Source: Okapia johnstoni (lineage: Eukaryota; Chordata; Mammalia; Artiodactyla; Giraffidae). From it: a DNA stretch of 64,000 nt. Of the stretch, positions 43,260-53,731 are shown one piece after another; positions within the stretch are counted from its first letter, which is position 1, and every line of letters begins with the position of its first letter. The stretch is from NCBI GenBank assembly GCA_024291935.2, contig JAGTYA010000024.1, positions 186,001-250,000 of the forward strand, written 5' to 3'. Below the pieces are notes generated by a model. The model had not been told where the DNA came from. It did no database searches and was given only the letters and a program-made list of their open reading frames with translations. The position numbers were made by a program, and so were the translations under genes.

Positions 43260-43693
43260 AAGCGGCCACCCAATAGTCCCCAAACTCCTAAATCAATCAT
43301 TTAAATCTGGTTTAAGAAACATTATTTTATAATTATTTGTAATTATTTATAATTTACTTCAAACACTTTGAATTTATTATAATTACGTGTTTCTCTCCAT
43401 GTTCAATTAACACAAATATTCAATTAAAGTTAGAAGTTAAAAAAACTATTTTTCTTTAAACCCTCAAATACAACTTATAACCCAGTAAATTCAATTATAA
43501 ACTAAATAATTTTGTATAAAAGTTAAAAACACTCATTTTCATTGTTCTTTGATTAATGTTTAATTCGCTCATACATTTAACAAATTGTAATCCCTTAAAC
43601 ATTTGAGTGCTGTTTACAAACTTAATCAAGTTACCTTAAGATTATAAATTAAAGTCACAAAACTCTAGCAAGTTAAATTCTCTTAAATTTAAA

Positions 43694-44195
43694 TACAGTA
43701 TGCCCCCTACATATGAACCTTCAAGTTCATATGCGAACTTCCTGTGTCTAATCACATAAGTTAGTTCATGTGTCTGGCATATACATTGTCATGTGCACAC
43801 ATCCTCTACAAGTGGTTGTGTTTGTGTACTTTAATACAGTATTGTATAGAGTACAGTAGTGCAGCATCTTTAAGTCCAGGGTGTCCAGAAGCAAGCATAA
43901 AAGCAGTGATGATGTAGCTGGTACTGCTACCAGCCCTTGTATGCTGGCTGTTGCACTGTCCTACTGTACTTCTCAAGGTATTGTACTGTAAAATTAAAAA
44001 TGTTTTCTTTATTGTTTGTGTTTGTTTCCTATGTATTATTTGTGTGAAAAGTACTATAAACCTTTTATAGTACCATATTATACATCTGATTGTGTTACGT
44101 GGTACCTAGGCTTACTTTGTTAAACTTGCAAACAAACTGAACTTATGAATGCGCGCTTGAAAGGGAACATGTTCATATGTAGGAGACTTACTGTA
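43694..44195. mobile_element. Tigger-type MITE with ~26-bp terminal inverted repeats
   Basis: Starts TACAGTATGCCCCCTACATA and ends in the inverse (TATGTAGGAGACTTACTGTA), both at TA, the pogo/mariner target. There are no transposase frames. About 500 bp is nearly a whole non-autonomous copy. Confidence 0.85.
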
Positions 44196-44429
44196 ACACT
44201 GACAAACTCGATTAAATCCTCTTAAGAATTTCAATCTATATCAAGTATGGTTTTCTCAAGCACTTCTGAAATCTAGAGAGATAATTACAAATCTAACAAA
44301 ATTAAGCCACATGTTTATAATGAAGCAAACTTTAAAATGTAGATAATCAAACTCTTTTAAACGTTTAAACATCTTAAAATCATTATACATTTAATACATA
44401 TTTCTGAGTTTAAACATTGACTAAGTTTG

Positions 44430-44457
44430 CTAATGCAAACTTAATCATTTGCATTAG
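44430..44457. repeat. 10-bp palindrome built from octamer-like sites
   Basis: CTAATGCAAA (44430-44439) and TTTGCATTAG (44448-44457) are exact inverted arms. ATTTGCAT at 44447-44454 is a perfect POU octamer. Confidence 0.75.
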
Positions 44458-44580
44458 GCTATGTATTTAAATTAAAATGACATATATATAGTATGTCAGT
44501 TTCTGGACAGCATTTTAAACATCTTAAGAATACACAAAGCACAGCTTCTAGTTAAAGTCCTATTATATATCTTCCCTCCC

Positions 44581-44960
44581 CCTGGCAACGCCGCTAAAAT
44601 AACAATTACGGGGTTTTTCTAAAGCATAAACCTACAAAGACAAAGAAACTGGGAACGGAGATGAAGGCAACAGTTTTGCATGCTGCAAAGAAGATGACTT
44701 ACTGGTAGCTGACTTAACAGCCCCCAAAAAGCTGAATTTTAAGCTAGTGGTAGAGAAGTCAGGAAGTAACCAGATTTGCACCCCAGAACCTCAAAGCAGG
44801 GGCATTCCAGGAATGGGGAGAAACAGGTACTTTTGAAGAAAGTGAGAAAGGACCTGTGAACAGGAGTGATGCTTGACATCCTGTTTAAGATGTAATTAGA
44901 ACCACCTTCTTCACCTTCTCCCCTCAACCCCCTTTCCTCTGCACAACCAGCAACAGCTTT
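44581..44960. other. No feature recognised
   Basis: Unassigned; it may be the upstream continuation of the following L1-like relic. Confidence 0.4.
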
Positions 44961-46270
44961 GCCTCACCCCTCAGGAGAGGACTGGAAGTTTGGTCTCTGG
45001 AGGGGTAAACTAAGGATACAATGGACTCCAGATCCCAGGTCACAGAGGAACAGAGGAACAGAGGAACTCAGGGCTGAAGATGCCAAGGAATTAAATCAAA
45101 ATCCACAAAACGAACTGCGAGACTCATTCTGACTTCGCAGTGGCTCAGGGAAAGCTGCAGGCAGTGAGGTTTATACCCTCCAGGGAGAAAGCTGGAAGAT
45201 GCTTCACCAGGCCAAGAAGAGATCTTAAGATGTTAATAGGATCCTCCAGCCAAAGAGCTTCAGCAGATCACCCAACAGTGAGATCCTCTCTGGATAATCC
45301 CTGCTCAAATGCCCAGAAAGTCCACGCAGCTTCCTAGCAGTCTACTCCTAAATAGATGTGAACAGTGAAGAGTTATCAGGCTTCTGTGTTTGTGCTCAGT
45401 GGCTCAGTCGAGTCTGACCCTTTGTGACCTCATGGACTGTAGCCCACCAGGCTCCTCTGTCCGTGGGATTTTGCAGGCAGGAATTCTGGAGTGGGGTGCC
45501 ATTTCCTTCTCCAGGGGATCTTCCTGACCCAGGGATCAAACCCAAGTCTCCTGAAGCCCCCTGCATTGGCTGGTGGAGCCGCTGAGCCATCTGGGAAGCC
45601 CCTATCAGTCTTTTGAGGGAAGCCACAGCAAGTAAACAACAAAAACATATAGCAAATGTAATTTTGGAAAAAATGACTCCAATAAAAAAAAATGCTCCAC
45701 AGTAATATCTTTGGAAGGATAAGAAAGGTGTTATAGCCACAAAACAAGAGCATCACACAATAAAAAGAAACATTCAGAAAACTAAGAAGGCATTTTAGAA
45801 AAAAAAATAATAGGAAAAATGAAAAACTCCATGGAAGATCTGGAAGATAAAATAGAGAAAATCTCCTAGGAAAAAAGAACCAAAAGTAAGAAATAGACAA
45901 TAGGAAAGGAAAACAAAATAATAATAAAAGAATTAGACCAGGATGTCCAGATCTGGAAATAAGAAATTCCAGAAACAAGTGTACAAGAAAATGTTCTGGA
46001 TGTGAAGTATTCCCAGGTTCTAAGCTCTCAGCAAGTACCCTGCAAAGTGAATGAAAAAGGATTCATAACAGCCATCTCAAGCAAGGTCCATTGAGGAGAC
46101 AGAAATCATCCTTATTTTATCAGAGACAATTTATTATTAAGGATTGCTAAGTAACAGAGGACAGTTAACAACGTTAAAAGGGTAAAAGTGGGCAAAACTT
46201 GTACACAGATGTTTATAGCACTTTGATTTGTGATAGCTAGAAACTGAAAACAACTCAGGAACCTAAGCAT
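44961..46270 (+). mobile_element. Old L1M-like relic, split by a SINE
   Basis: CCAAAGAGCTTCAGCAGATC, then AAACTCCATGGAAGATCTGG, GGAAATAAGAAATTCCAGAA and, near 46200, GTACACAGATGTTTATAGCA follow the order of old L1 sequence in sense orientation. It is heavily decayed. Confidence 0.5.
45388..45602 (-). mobile_element. Bov-tA SINE
   Basis: Antisense, complete, with a TATCAG word on each side (near 45375 and 45603) as a possible short TSD. A CCTGAAGCCC insertion lies before CCCTGCATTGGC. Confidence 0.94.
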
Positions 46271-46549
46271 CAGAGCAAAGTTTGGAAGAAAATGCAGACA
46301 CTGTGGGAGAGCACAATTTGAGACGGGAGCGAGTTGGGGTGAATCTGAGATGTTCACAGCATTCCCAAAGCGGAAGTCAAAAGGAGGCTAGCTCGAAGTG
46401 CCTGCAGAGCCACCCTAAGAGCCAGCACCTTATCGCTGTGATTGCCAAACTCTTGTTGTCACAGAGATAACATTATGAGTAAAACATTAAAGACTCAGAT
46501 GTTGAATATGGGAAAATGTTAGGAATACCTTCATCTATTTATTCTACTG

Positions 46550-46551
<2 letters not shown>

Positions 46552-46581
<30 letters not shown>
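46552..46581 (+). repeat. (GT)15 microsatellite
   Basis: A pure 30-base GT run abutting the 3' tip of an antisense Bov-tA, where SINE tails commonly seed microsatellites. Confidence 0.95.
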
Positions 46582-46584
<3 letters not shown>

Positions 46585-46797
46585 CTGAGTTGCTTCAGTT
46601 GTGTCTGACTCTTTATGACCCCATGGACTGTAGTTCGCCAGGCTCCTCTGTCCATGGGATTTCCCCAGGCAGGAATACTAAGTGGGTTGCCATGCCCTCC
46701 TCCAGGGGATCTTCCCAACACAAGGATTGAACCCGAGTCTCTTATGGCTCCTGCATTGGCAGGCAGGTTCTTTACCACTAGTGCCACCTGGGAAGAT
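46582..46797 (-). mobile_element. Bov-tA SINE
   Basis: Antisense, complete: GCTGAGTTGCTTCAGTTGTG to AGTGCCACCTGGGAAG. Confidence 0.95.
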
Positions 46798-46861
46798 CCT
46801 TAGGTATAAATGAGAATAGTATAAATTTATTGTATTAATATAATTTATAAAATTAATGAAG

Positions 46862-47082
46862 TACAGTTGACCCTTGAACAATGCAGGGGGTGGGGCATCA
46901 ACCCTCCTTGCAGTTGTAAATTCTTGTATAACTTCCCTGTCCACCCTCCTCATTGAACATTTTACACCTGTGGATTCAATCAACCACAGGTCATGTAGTA
47001 CTGTAGTAAATATTTAGTGAAAAAAATTTGCCTATATATGAACTTGTGTAGTTCAAATCGTGTTGATCAAGGGTCCACTGTA
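46862..47082. mobile_element. Tigger-type MITE with 20-bp terminal inverted repeats
   Basis: TACAGTTGACCCTTGAACAA at 46862-46881 and, inverted, TTGATCAAGGGTCCACTGTA at 47063-47082 match at 18 of 20 positions, both ending in TA. It is 221 bp, non-coding. Confidence 0.9.
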
Positions 47083-47612
47083 ATATAATTGCTAAAAATA
47101 ACGTAATAAAGTACATGTCTAGTAAAGAATAAAGGAGCTCTTTCAATGTAAAATAAGGGATAAAAATCAATTTGGTTTTAGTTTCCTTGACAGTGTTATT
47201 TCTTTCTGTATAATATATAATGCTGTGGCATTCAATATATAGTATACTAGATCTGGTGGAATATGGCATTATTTCACATAAAAACACATTTAAAGGAAAA
47301 GAGATTCCCAACACAGTGATGGTGCTCTGGCTTCTCCTCTCAACAATCTGTTGGTTCTCTCTCTAGGTGACACTGTTGTCACCTCAGGCTGGTGACATTC
47401 AACCTCATAGTGACAAAATGGTTGCTGCTACTCCAGTGATCACATCAAAGCACAGTAGCCGGTGTCCCCAAAGAGGCTGTGTTTCTCTCATGAATGAAAA
47501 AGGTCAGCTGCCATGTATAGTAAACAAAGAATATTGGGAACTCGGGGTGGAGACAAATGGATTGCCTGCTGTCAAGCCCTCAGTGACTACAGCCACCCCC
47601 AGAAGTGTACCA
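47083..47612. other. Partly old repeat, family not assigned
   Basis: 47380-47600 (ACAAAATGGTTGCTGCTACT, CCAGTGATCACATCAAAGCA) looks like the reverse of the repeat at 23945-24175. The 82-codon frame at 47367-47615 lies in it and is not a gene. Confidence 0.4.
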
Positions 47613-47952
47613 TGAGGGGACTCAGGATGAGAAAAAACATGATACCAGCCCTAGATAGCTAGGGTGCATATCAAAGGAATGGTTATAGTAAGCCCAGATT
47701 CTTGCATCTTTCCATACATAGAAAAGCACTAAATTCATTAACTTGAGATGTCTGGTTTTCTTTAATTATAGGTAATCTTTTAATCTTCTGACTACCTTAT
47801 CTTTGTCACAAAACTATATATCCTGTCTTCTTACCTCTTCAGAGCTGTTCTTCAGAGATATCTGAGAGGCTGCCTCCTGGACTTGAAGTCCTCAGAAAGT
47901 CTGCAAATAAAACGTAATTCTCCACTTTTGTGAATTTTTTTTTCAGTTGACA
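47613..47952 (+). mobile_element. Solo LTR of a ruminant endogenous retrovirus
   Basis: About 340 bp bounded by TG and CA (ends at TTTTCAGTTGACA) with a poly(A) signal AATAAA at 47906-47911. The preceding CTGAGAGGCTGCCTCCTGGA is characteristic of the U3/R part of such LTRs. No gag, pol or env is nearby, and no TSD is seen. Confidence 0.6.
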
Positions 47953-48074
47953 CTCCTTATAAGTGATAAAATCTTTCCCAGAACTTCCTGCAGATTTCTC
48001 CTGGTGTCTCACATGCCCGTGCCCACACCAATCACTGGCAAGGGGAAAAACCTGCCAAGAATGGCTTAGACCAG

Positions 48075-48216
48075 GACTTCCCTGGTGGTCCAGTTGTAAG
48101 ACTCCATGCTCCCACTGCAGGGAGCCTGGGTTCGATCCCTGGTTGGGGAACTAAGATCCTGCATGACACACAGCTCGGCCTAAAGGAAAAAATAAAGGAA
48201 AAAGAGAAAAAGAATC
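48075..48216 (+). mobile_element. CHR-2 SINE, TSD intact
   Basis: GACTTCCCTGGTGGTCCAGT head with an A-rich tail. The 11-bp TSD is GCTTAGACCAG at 48064-48074 and 48217-48227. Confidence 0.95.
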
Positions 48217-48227
48217 GCTTAGACCAG

Positions 48228-49245
48228 TCATGTCCTGCCCCCTGGATCTAGAGGTGAGGCCTGTGCCCTGAGCACCAGCAATGCAGAGGAGAGAGGCTAT
48301 GGGATAAATCAGGATTCCTGTAGGAAGAGCAGGTGGGCAAAAGAATGCCAGGTAGCAACCAATAATGTCTGCCGCTGGTTCCTAATCACATCCGCTGTGT
48401 TAAGGAGTTAATTCTCCAAAGACAACTTCATTTCTGAGTTCCTAAAGGAAGAAAGAATTTCAGTGCAGTCAGTTCTCCTTTATTAAAGATTTCACTTTGT
48501 TCCATTCTCATTTCAGCCTCAGACTCATCTTTCCCATAATTCATAATGATGCTTTTATTCCCAATATAGAAGAATTCCTACTATTCCAATTTCAATAGCT
48601 GAAAACCTGAAGTTTTGCTGTGTCTAGACAAATTGAGCCAAACAGAGGAGCGCATAGTTGATGTTGTAAATTTGGATCAAAGCACATCATAATTGTTTGT
48701 AATTTAAATATGCATTGAAATAAAACATCTTCATAATTCATTTTTAAAAATAATGTCTTTCTATGTTTTGGAATGCCAGTACTTTGTGAGCTTTTGAGTA
48801 ATATTGAAAGGTAAAATTACTTGCAGTGTGCCCTTGTAATTCTTTGCTTCTCCATTTCTCAGTAGACTGTTCAGATAACAAAATCTTTCTTTACTAAATA
48901 GAAGATCTAATTTCATAAACTCTCCCTGACACAATATCTCAACCCCATTCTGTAAAACCCCCTAATCATATATGATTTCCAAAACAGGGGGAAATTTGAT
49001 CTCGTGGAGTAACACTAGTCTGCAGGAGAAAGCAGAAATAGTCATGTGCTAAATTACAATCGCATTTCCTGGGCAGATGCTTCGAAAGATTCAGAATGCC
49101 TCATTTAGTCTGTGGTATCTGGCAAGTCACCCTAATCCTTCACAGACAGATAATTATGCTGTGGGGAAAATACTTAGAGCAAAGAATGTGCAATTCTTAA
49201 TGATTATTGATGATCAGAAAAGTCAAATACCAAGTCAGGATGAAA
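48228..49245. other. No feature recognised
   Basis: About 1 kb without named repeats or exon signals. Confidence 0.5.
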
Positions 49246-49252
49246 TAAAGAT

Positions 49253-49372
49253 TTTTCGTTTTTTTGGTCCATGCCACACAGCTTTTGGGATCTTAGTTCC
49301 CCGACAAGGGATAACCCGTTCCCCCAACAGTAGAAGCTCAGAGTCCTAACCACTGGACAACCAGGGAATTCC
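49253..49372 (-). mobile_element. CHR-2 SINE
   Basis: Antisense, TTTTTTTGGTCCATGCCACA to CAACCAGGGAATTCCC. TAAAGAT on both sides (49246-49252, 49373-49379) is a 7-bp TSD. Confidence 0.92.
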
Positions 49373-49589
49373 CTAAAGATCTTTGAAGAATATGATTAAG
49401 AGAGCAGAACTTAATGAAGTATGATTGAATAGTTAGATAGTTGATAGTTGATGAGAACAAAGATAAGGTTCTGTGGGTATTTGGAACTGAGTGTGTTATA
49501 AATATGAAGAACTGACCAGCAAGGGAACAGGAAGGAAAAGGGAGAAAGAGGCAAGGACCCTCCTCCACAGAGCTCGTGTGCTGGTATCA

Positions 49590-49750
49590 TGTGTTTGGCC
49601 TCCTGCTGGGCACTTTGCACTTATCCCAGGTCATCCCTCGGAAGTTCAGTGAGGTGGGCATAGGGGGTATCTTGGAGACGAAGAAGCTGAGGTCCCAAGA
49701 AATTAAGACCTTTGCCTAATAAACATGACAGAGACCAGGCTTTAAACCCA
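49590..49750 (-). mobile_element. MIR SINE
   Basis: Antisense MIR: CTGCTGGGCACTTTGCACTT, GTGAGGTGGGCATAGGGGGT, then a decayed core. Confidence 0.65.
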
Positions 49751-49880
49751 GGAGAAGGAAATGGCAACCCACTCCAGTATTCTTGCCTGGAGAATCCCAT
49801 GGACTGTAACCTGCCAGGCTCCTCTGTCCATGGGGTTGCAAGTATCAGACATGACTTAGCAACTAAATCACCACCACCAC
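49751..49880 (+). mobile_element. Bov-tA SINE 3' half with an internal 37-bp inversion
   Basis: Begins GGAGAAGGAAATGGCAACCC and ends GACATGACTTAGCAACTAAA. Between CCATGGAC (49797-49804) and GTCCATGG (49826-49833) the sequence reads as the reverse complement of the normal element, while both sides are in sense orientation. Confidence 0.92.
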
Positions 49881-50375
49881 TCCTAATACCAGAGTCTCTG
49901 CTGTTGTCCCAGTAGCAGGAGTTTTCAGCAAGGTATAGTGATGGGAGTAGCATAGTCTCTTATCTGGGGGACTGGGATTGGGGTGTGTACTGTCCAAATA
50001 TATCCAAATACTGAGATGCCCATTGGGCAAGTTTCCCAATGCCCCCTGGAGGGCTGCCTCATGAGTCCCTCTCCTGTTGGGAAAAGACTTAAGCTCTAGG
50101 GACCTTCACTGGGTGAATGACAGATACCTCGTTGTCTGGATAATCTGTGCAGAAAAGATGTTGGGGGATTAATGAGGAATCTTAGACCTCTCTTTTGGAA
50201 GTAAGCTCAGTTTTCAAATTTATTGAAATGATTCCCTAGAAATACATGAGAAATCTAAATATATGCTAAATTTAACCAAAAATTTTAAAGAATTCTCACA
50301 GATCACAGGATTTCTATTAAGATACAAAATGATAACGAGGCTGACTGCTCGCCCCTCCTGGAGAGGATATGAGGC
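49881..50375. other. No gene recognised
   Basis: Contains TGCCCCCTGGAGGG near 50040-50053, a possible CTCF core on the minus strand. Confidence 0.4.
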
Positions 50376-50528
50376 AATGAAGAAGAACTAGACTCTTTCT
50401 AGGTCAGCCTCTGCCTGGTAAGAGATGCGGGGGCAAGTTATTTTACTCATCTGAGACCCGCTTCTTCATCCATAATAAGACAGTCACTCACTGCTCACAG
50501 GTGGCTGGGAGACTGGTGAAGCCCTCAT
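50376..50528 (+). mobile_element. MIR SINE fragment
   Basis: GGGGGCAAGTTATTTTACTC core and CATCCATAATAAGACAGTCA. Confidence 0.6.
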
Positions 50529-50541
50529 TCTAGCCAGGTCT

Positions 50542-50647
50542 GTTGTGTTAGTTATTCAGTCATGTCTGACTCTTTGCGACCCTGTGGACTGTAGCCTGCC
50601 AGGCTCCACTGTCCTTGGAATTCTCCAAGCAAGAATACTTGAGTAGC
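50542..50647 (-). mobile_element. Bov-tA SINE, 5'-truncated, TSD intact
   Basis: Only the A-unit (about 106 bp), antisense. The perfect 11-bp TSD TAGCCAGGTCT at 50531-50541 and 50648-50658 shows it was inserted already truncated. Confidence 0.95.
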
Positions 50648-50658
50648 TAGCCAGGTCT

Positions 50659-50980
50659 AAACAGTCACAAACCCCCTGGGAAGTGCCTCTGTGGCTTTTC
50701 TTGCAGCCAGGATTCTTCATTACCAAAACATTCACATTTGATAAGAATATGTTCAAAACAGTATTTACAGATTTTAAGGTTTTCAAAACAGAGATAAATA
50801 TATAAGAATAACTTTCTGTGTATTCTGACTTAAGCTAATACCATGAGAGCTGGTACTCAATTCACAACTATTTGGGGGATCCTCTTTGGCTTCCTTCAAG
50901 CTGAATCTGTCATGTGAAATTGTTGCATTTACTGCCAAGCTAATGCCCCTTCTCCCTGCACATATATTTTCCTTTAAATA
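50659..50980. other. No feature recognised
   Basis: AT-rich, unassigned. Confidence 0.45.
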
Positions 50981-51620
50981 TTTGAAGCCATGGTATATAT
51001 ACTTTTGAGCCTTTTGACCAGTGATCATTAACAGTGATCTATGTTATTAGTCATTTCTTCACAAATTATTTTATTGGCCACAGAGTATTCCATCATCTAA
51101 ATGTGCCATGATTATTTAATTAGTCCCAACTATTGGACCCTTAGGTCAGCACTGATTTTTCATTATTATAATTAGCCTATGGGCTTCCCTGATGGCTCAG
51201 ACGGTAAAGAATCTGCCTGCAATGCAAGAGACCCAGATTCAATCCCTGGGTCGGCAAGATACCCTGGAGAAGGGAATAGCAACCCATTCCAGTATTCTTG
51301 CCTGGAGAATTCCATGGACAGAGGAGCCTGGCGGGCTACAGTCCATGGGGTCACAGCTGAGTGACTAACACACACATAATTAGACTACAACAAACTTTCT
51401 TATATAAAAAATGTCAGATACATCTCTGATAAATTCTTTAAGAGTAGAATGTCTGGGTCAAAGGGCATGGATGATTTCAAGGTTTTGAGGAGATATTATC
51501 AAGTCAATTTACACTCCTCTCAATGAGTGTTGAGGGCTCCCATTTTTCCTTGTCCTCACAAGTATTGAGTTTTGTCACTTAAAAAATGCTTAACTAATTT
51601 GAGAGACAATGTCTCGTATC
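50981..51620 (-). mobile_element. Old L1 3' part, split by a SINE
   Basis: Antisense L1: GGCCACAGAGTATTCCATCA; after the SINE AGAATGTCTGGGTCAAAGGG and TCAATTTACACTCCTCTCAA. Confidence 0.65.
51179..51375 (+). mobile_element. Bov-tA SINE
   Basis: Complete sense element in an L1. ATAATTAG at 51168-51175 and 51376-51383 is its likely 8-bp TSD. Confidence 0.95.
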
Positions 51621-51639
51621 TTTTTCTGTCTAAATAAGT

Positions 51640-52135
51640 TTTTTAAAGAATACTTATTTGGCCGCATTGGGTCTTAGTTACAGCACAGGGGATCTTCTTG
51701 CACCATGCGGGATCTTTTGTTTTGGTGCACAGGCTTTGACGATCCAGTACTTTGGCCACCTAATGCGAAGAGCTGACTCATTGGAAAAGACCCTGATGCT
51801 GGGAAAAACTGAGGGCAAGAAGAGAAGGGGGTGACAGAGGATGAGACAGTTGGATGGCATCACTGATTCAATGGACATGAGTTTGAGCAAACTCAGGGAG
51901 ATGGTGATGGACAGAGAAGCCTGGCATGCTGTAGTCCATGGGGTCACAAAGAGTCAGACATGACTTAGCAACTGAACAACAAAAACTGGCTTGGAACACA
52001 TAGCCTTCAGTAGTTGCAGCACACGGGCTTAGTTGCTCTGCGGCAGGTAGGATCTTAGTTCCCTGTTCAGGGATTGAACATATGTCTCCTGCATTGCAAG
52101 GTGAATTCTTAATCACTAGACCACCAGGGTAGTCC
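51640..52135 (-). mobile_element. CHR-1 SINE split by a BovB fragment
   Basis: Left part TTATTTGGCCGCATTGGGTC to GTGCACAGGCTT. Right part TTCAGTAGTTGCAGCACACG to GACCACCAGGGTAGTCC. Confidence 0.9.
51737..51987 (+). mobile_element. BovB LINE 3' tip
   Basis: Sense BovB from CCAGTACTTTGGCCACCTAA to GCAACTGAACAACAAAAACT. GGCTT on both sides (51732-51736, 51988-51992) may be a short TSD. Confidence 0.93.
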
Positions 52136-52259
52136 TTTTAACAGGTTTTCATATCTAACATAATAGAGTCTTGACCAGGCTAAGTTATGGTACCAAGGAT
52201 CAGATTTCTGTGTACTGCTCTGATACATACAGCAGTGTGGATTTTATGTAAAGAGAGCT

Positions 52260-52360
52260 TTGTGACTCACAACAAGCCCTGTGTTTGCGAGTGAGGAGTG
52301 AGGAGGCTGGCTTCTGGTTCTAGTCAGCCGTGTTTCCTTAGGCAAGTGTTCTATTCTCAG
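52260..52360 (+). mobile_element. MIR SINE fragment
   Basis: GAGGCTGGCTTCTGGTTCTA and TCCTTAGGCAAGTGTTCTAT follow the MIR core order. Confidence 0.65.
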
Positions 52361-52938
52361 GCATTTACTTTAAATACCTCAGAGGAGCCAGTAGGATGCT
52401 TGTCTATGTTGCAAGGTAACTTGAGTCTGTGCCCTGAGGAGCCTCCCTCCTGAGGCTTACAGCAAGCACTTCAAATATTGCCTTCTAAATCAGTCCCCAA
52501 GGGTTTAATTAATTAGCAGAAGGAATGTCAGAAATAATTTTTAATTGATGAAATGATTGATGTGCAAGATATGAAGCTGACAAGTAAGGCTGTAAGGTGT
52601 CTTTCTGCATTTTTTTGAACAACATAAGTAAGCTTAGTAATCAAATGTTTCTGGAGTTGCACCCTGTCTAGAACTCCATGTGTTCCCAAATCTTCCATTT
52701 TACCCACAGTATAGTTGCTTGATCTGGCTAGAGGGGTAGCTGATTAGACCATTATAACAGGTGCACTTGCCCCAGAGAGAAACTTTCCTTTGAAGTTTCC
52801 CATAGAATGTCAGAGTGGGTTGGGGCTGAAGGGCACGCCACTGAGCTTCCAGAAACATGTTTTGGACTCCTGTGGTGTCTGTCTTTCTTCTGTCAGAATT
52901 CAATTGTAAGATAACATCTGGTAGATGTAGGTTGTAGG
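52361..52938. other. No gene confirmed
   Basis: A 102-codon minus frame (52700-53008) runs out of the neighbouring LTR and shows no exon boundary that fits. Confidence 0.45.
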
Positions 52939-53362
52939 TGAAACAGGAGGGAAGGGGGCAGGGCACAACCTTCAGAGGAATGGGACATGACAACCTGGTT
53001 AGAACCAACTAGATCCAAGATGGCAGATGAGTCGACTTCCAGTGGATCTTGAGCTTCATTGTAAGATCACTGTACTACATTAGCATGCTAAATGACACCC
53101 ACCAGTACCACCCACCCACCAGTTCTGAGGCCAGACATAAGAGGTCAAAGGTGGGCAGTTGCCCAATTCCTGGAAATCTCTGTCCCCTCCCCCCAAAATA
53201 GTTGGAATAATCCTCCCATTCATTAGAAAATTACCCAGCCCATAAAAACTAACCATGCCACATTGTGGGGATGGCCCACATTGTCTGTGAAGCGCGTTTT
53301 TCTCTAAATAAAGTCACTTTTCACCTATCACTTCATCTCTGAATTCCTTCCTGTCCAGGCAA
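52939..53362 (+). mobile_element. Solo LTR of an endogenous retrovirus (ERV1-like)
   Basis: Starts TGAAACAGGAGGGAAGGGGG. It contains GGGCAGTTGCCCAATTCCTG, CCCAGCCCATAAAAACTAAC (TATA-like) and a poly(A) signal AATAAA at 53307-53312, then CACCTATCACTTCATCTCTG. No retroviral genes flank it. Confidence 0.65.
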
Positions 53363-53731
53363 AAGCTTTAAATTCACTGGGAATGTAAGGAGGGACACCT
53401 ATCATTTCTGACTTAACCTCTTTGAAGTGTTTTCCTCATTCAAATGAGTGGCAGGAAATGGACTAAATTATTTCCGGGTTCACAGCTAGTCCTACAAGTT
53501 CTAGATTATGTGTATAAAGAACACAGCATTAGATTCAAATGACCTGGCATCTTCATCCATTAGAAAGGAAATATTTGTCATAATATTTAATATTAATTTT
53601 AATGATACTTAATAGAAGGAAATGGAAAGGAAAATAGAAGTGCAGAGAGATTAAATAAATGGGCTAGGTCTATCTTTGCTCCAAAATTCTATCTTTGCTC
53701 TTCTACTATAACCCCTGACACTCTTTTGTTA
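53363..53731. other. No feature recognised
   Basis: AT-rich, unassigned; CTATCTTTGCT occurs twice near 53670-53700. Confidence 0.45.

Larger units (their letters stand above)
43260..44580. repeat. AT-rich block with repeated TTAA words, split by a MITE
   Basis: Both flanks of the MITE at 43694-44195 share an unusual texture of AATTAAA, CTTAA and TTTAAAC words. The sequence turns GC-containing at both edges (AGCGGCCACCC at 43261; GGCAACGCCGC at 44584). I cannot name a family. Confidence 0.4.

Noticed and set aside
45430..45978. 182-codon minus-strand frame rich in F and L
   Set aside because: It is the antisense of an A-rich L1-like stretch joined to a Bov-tA SINE.
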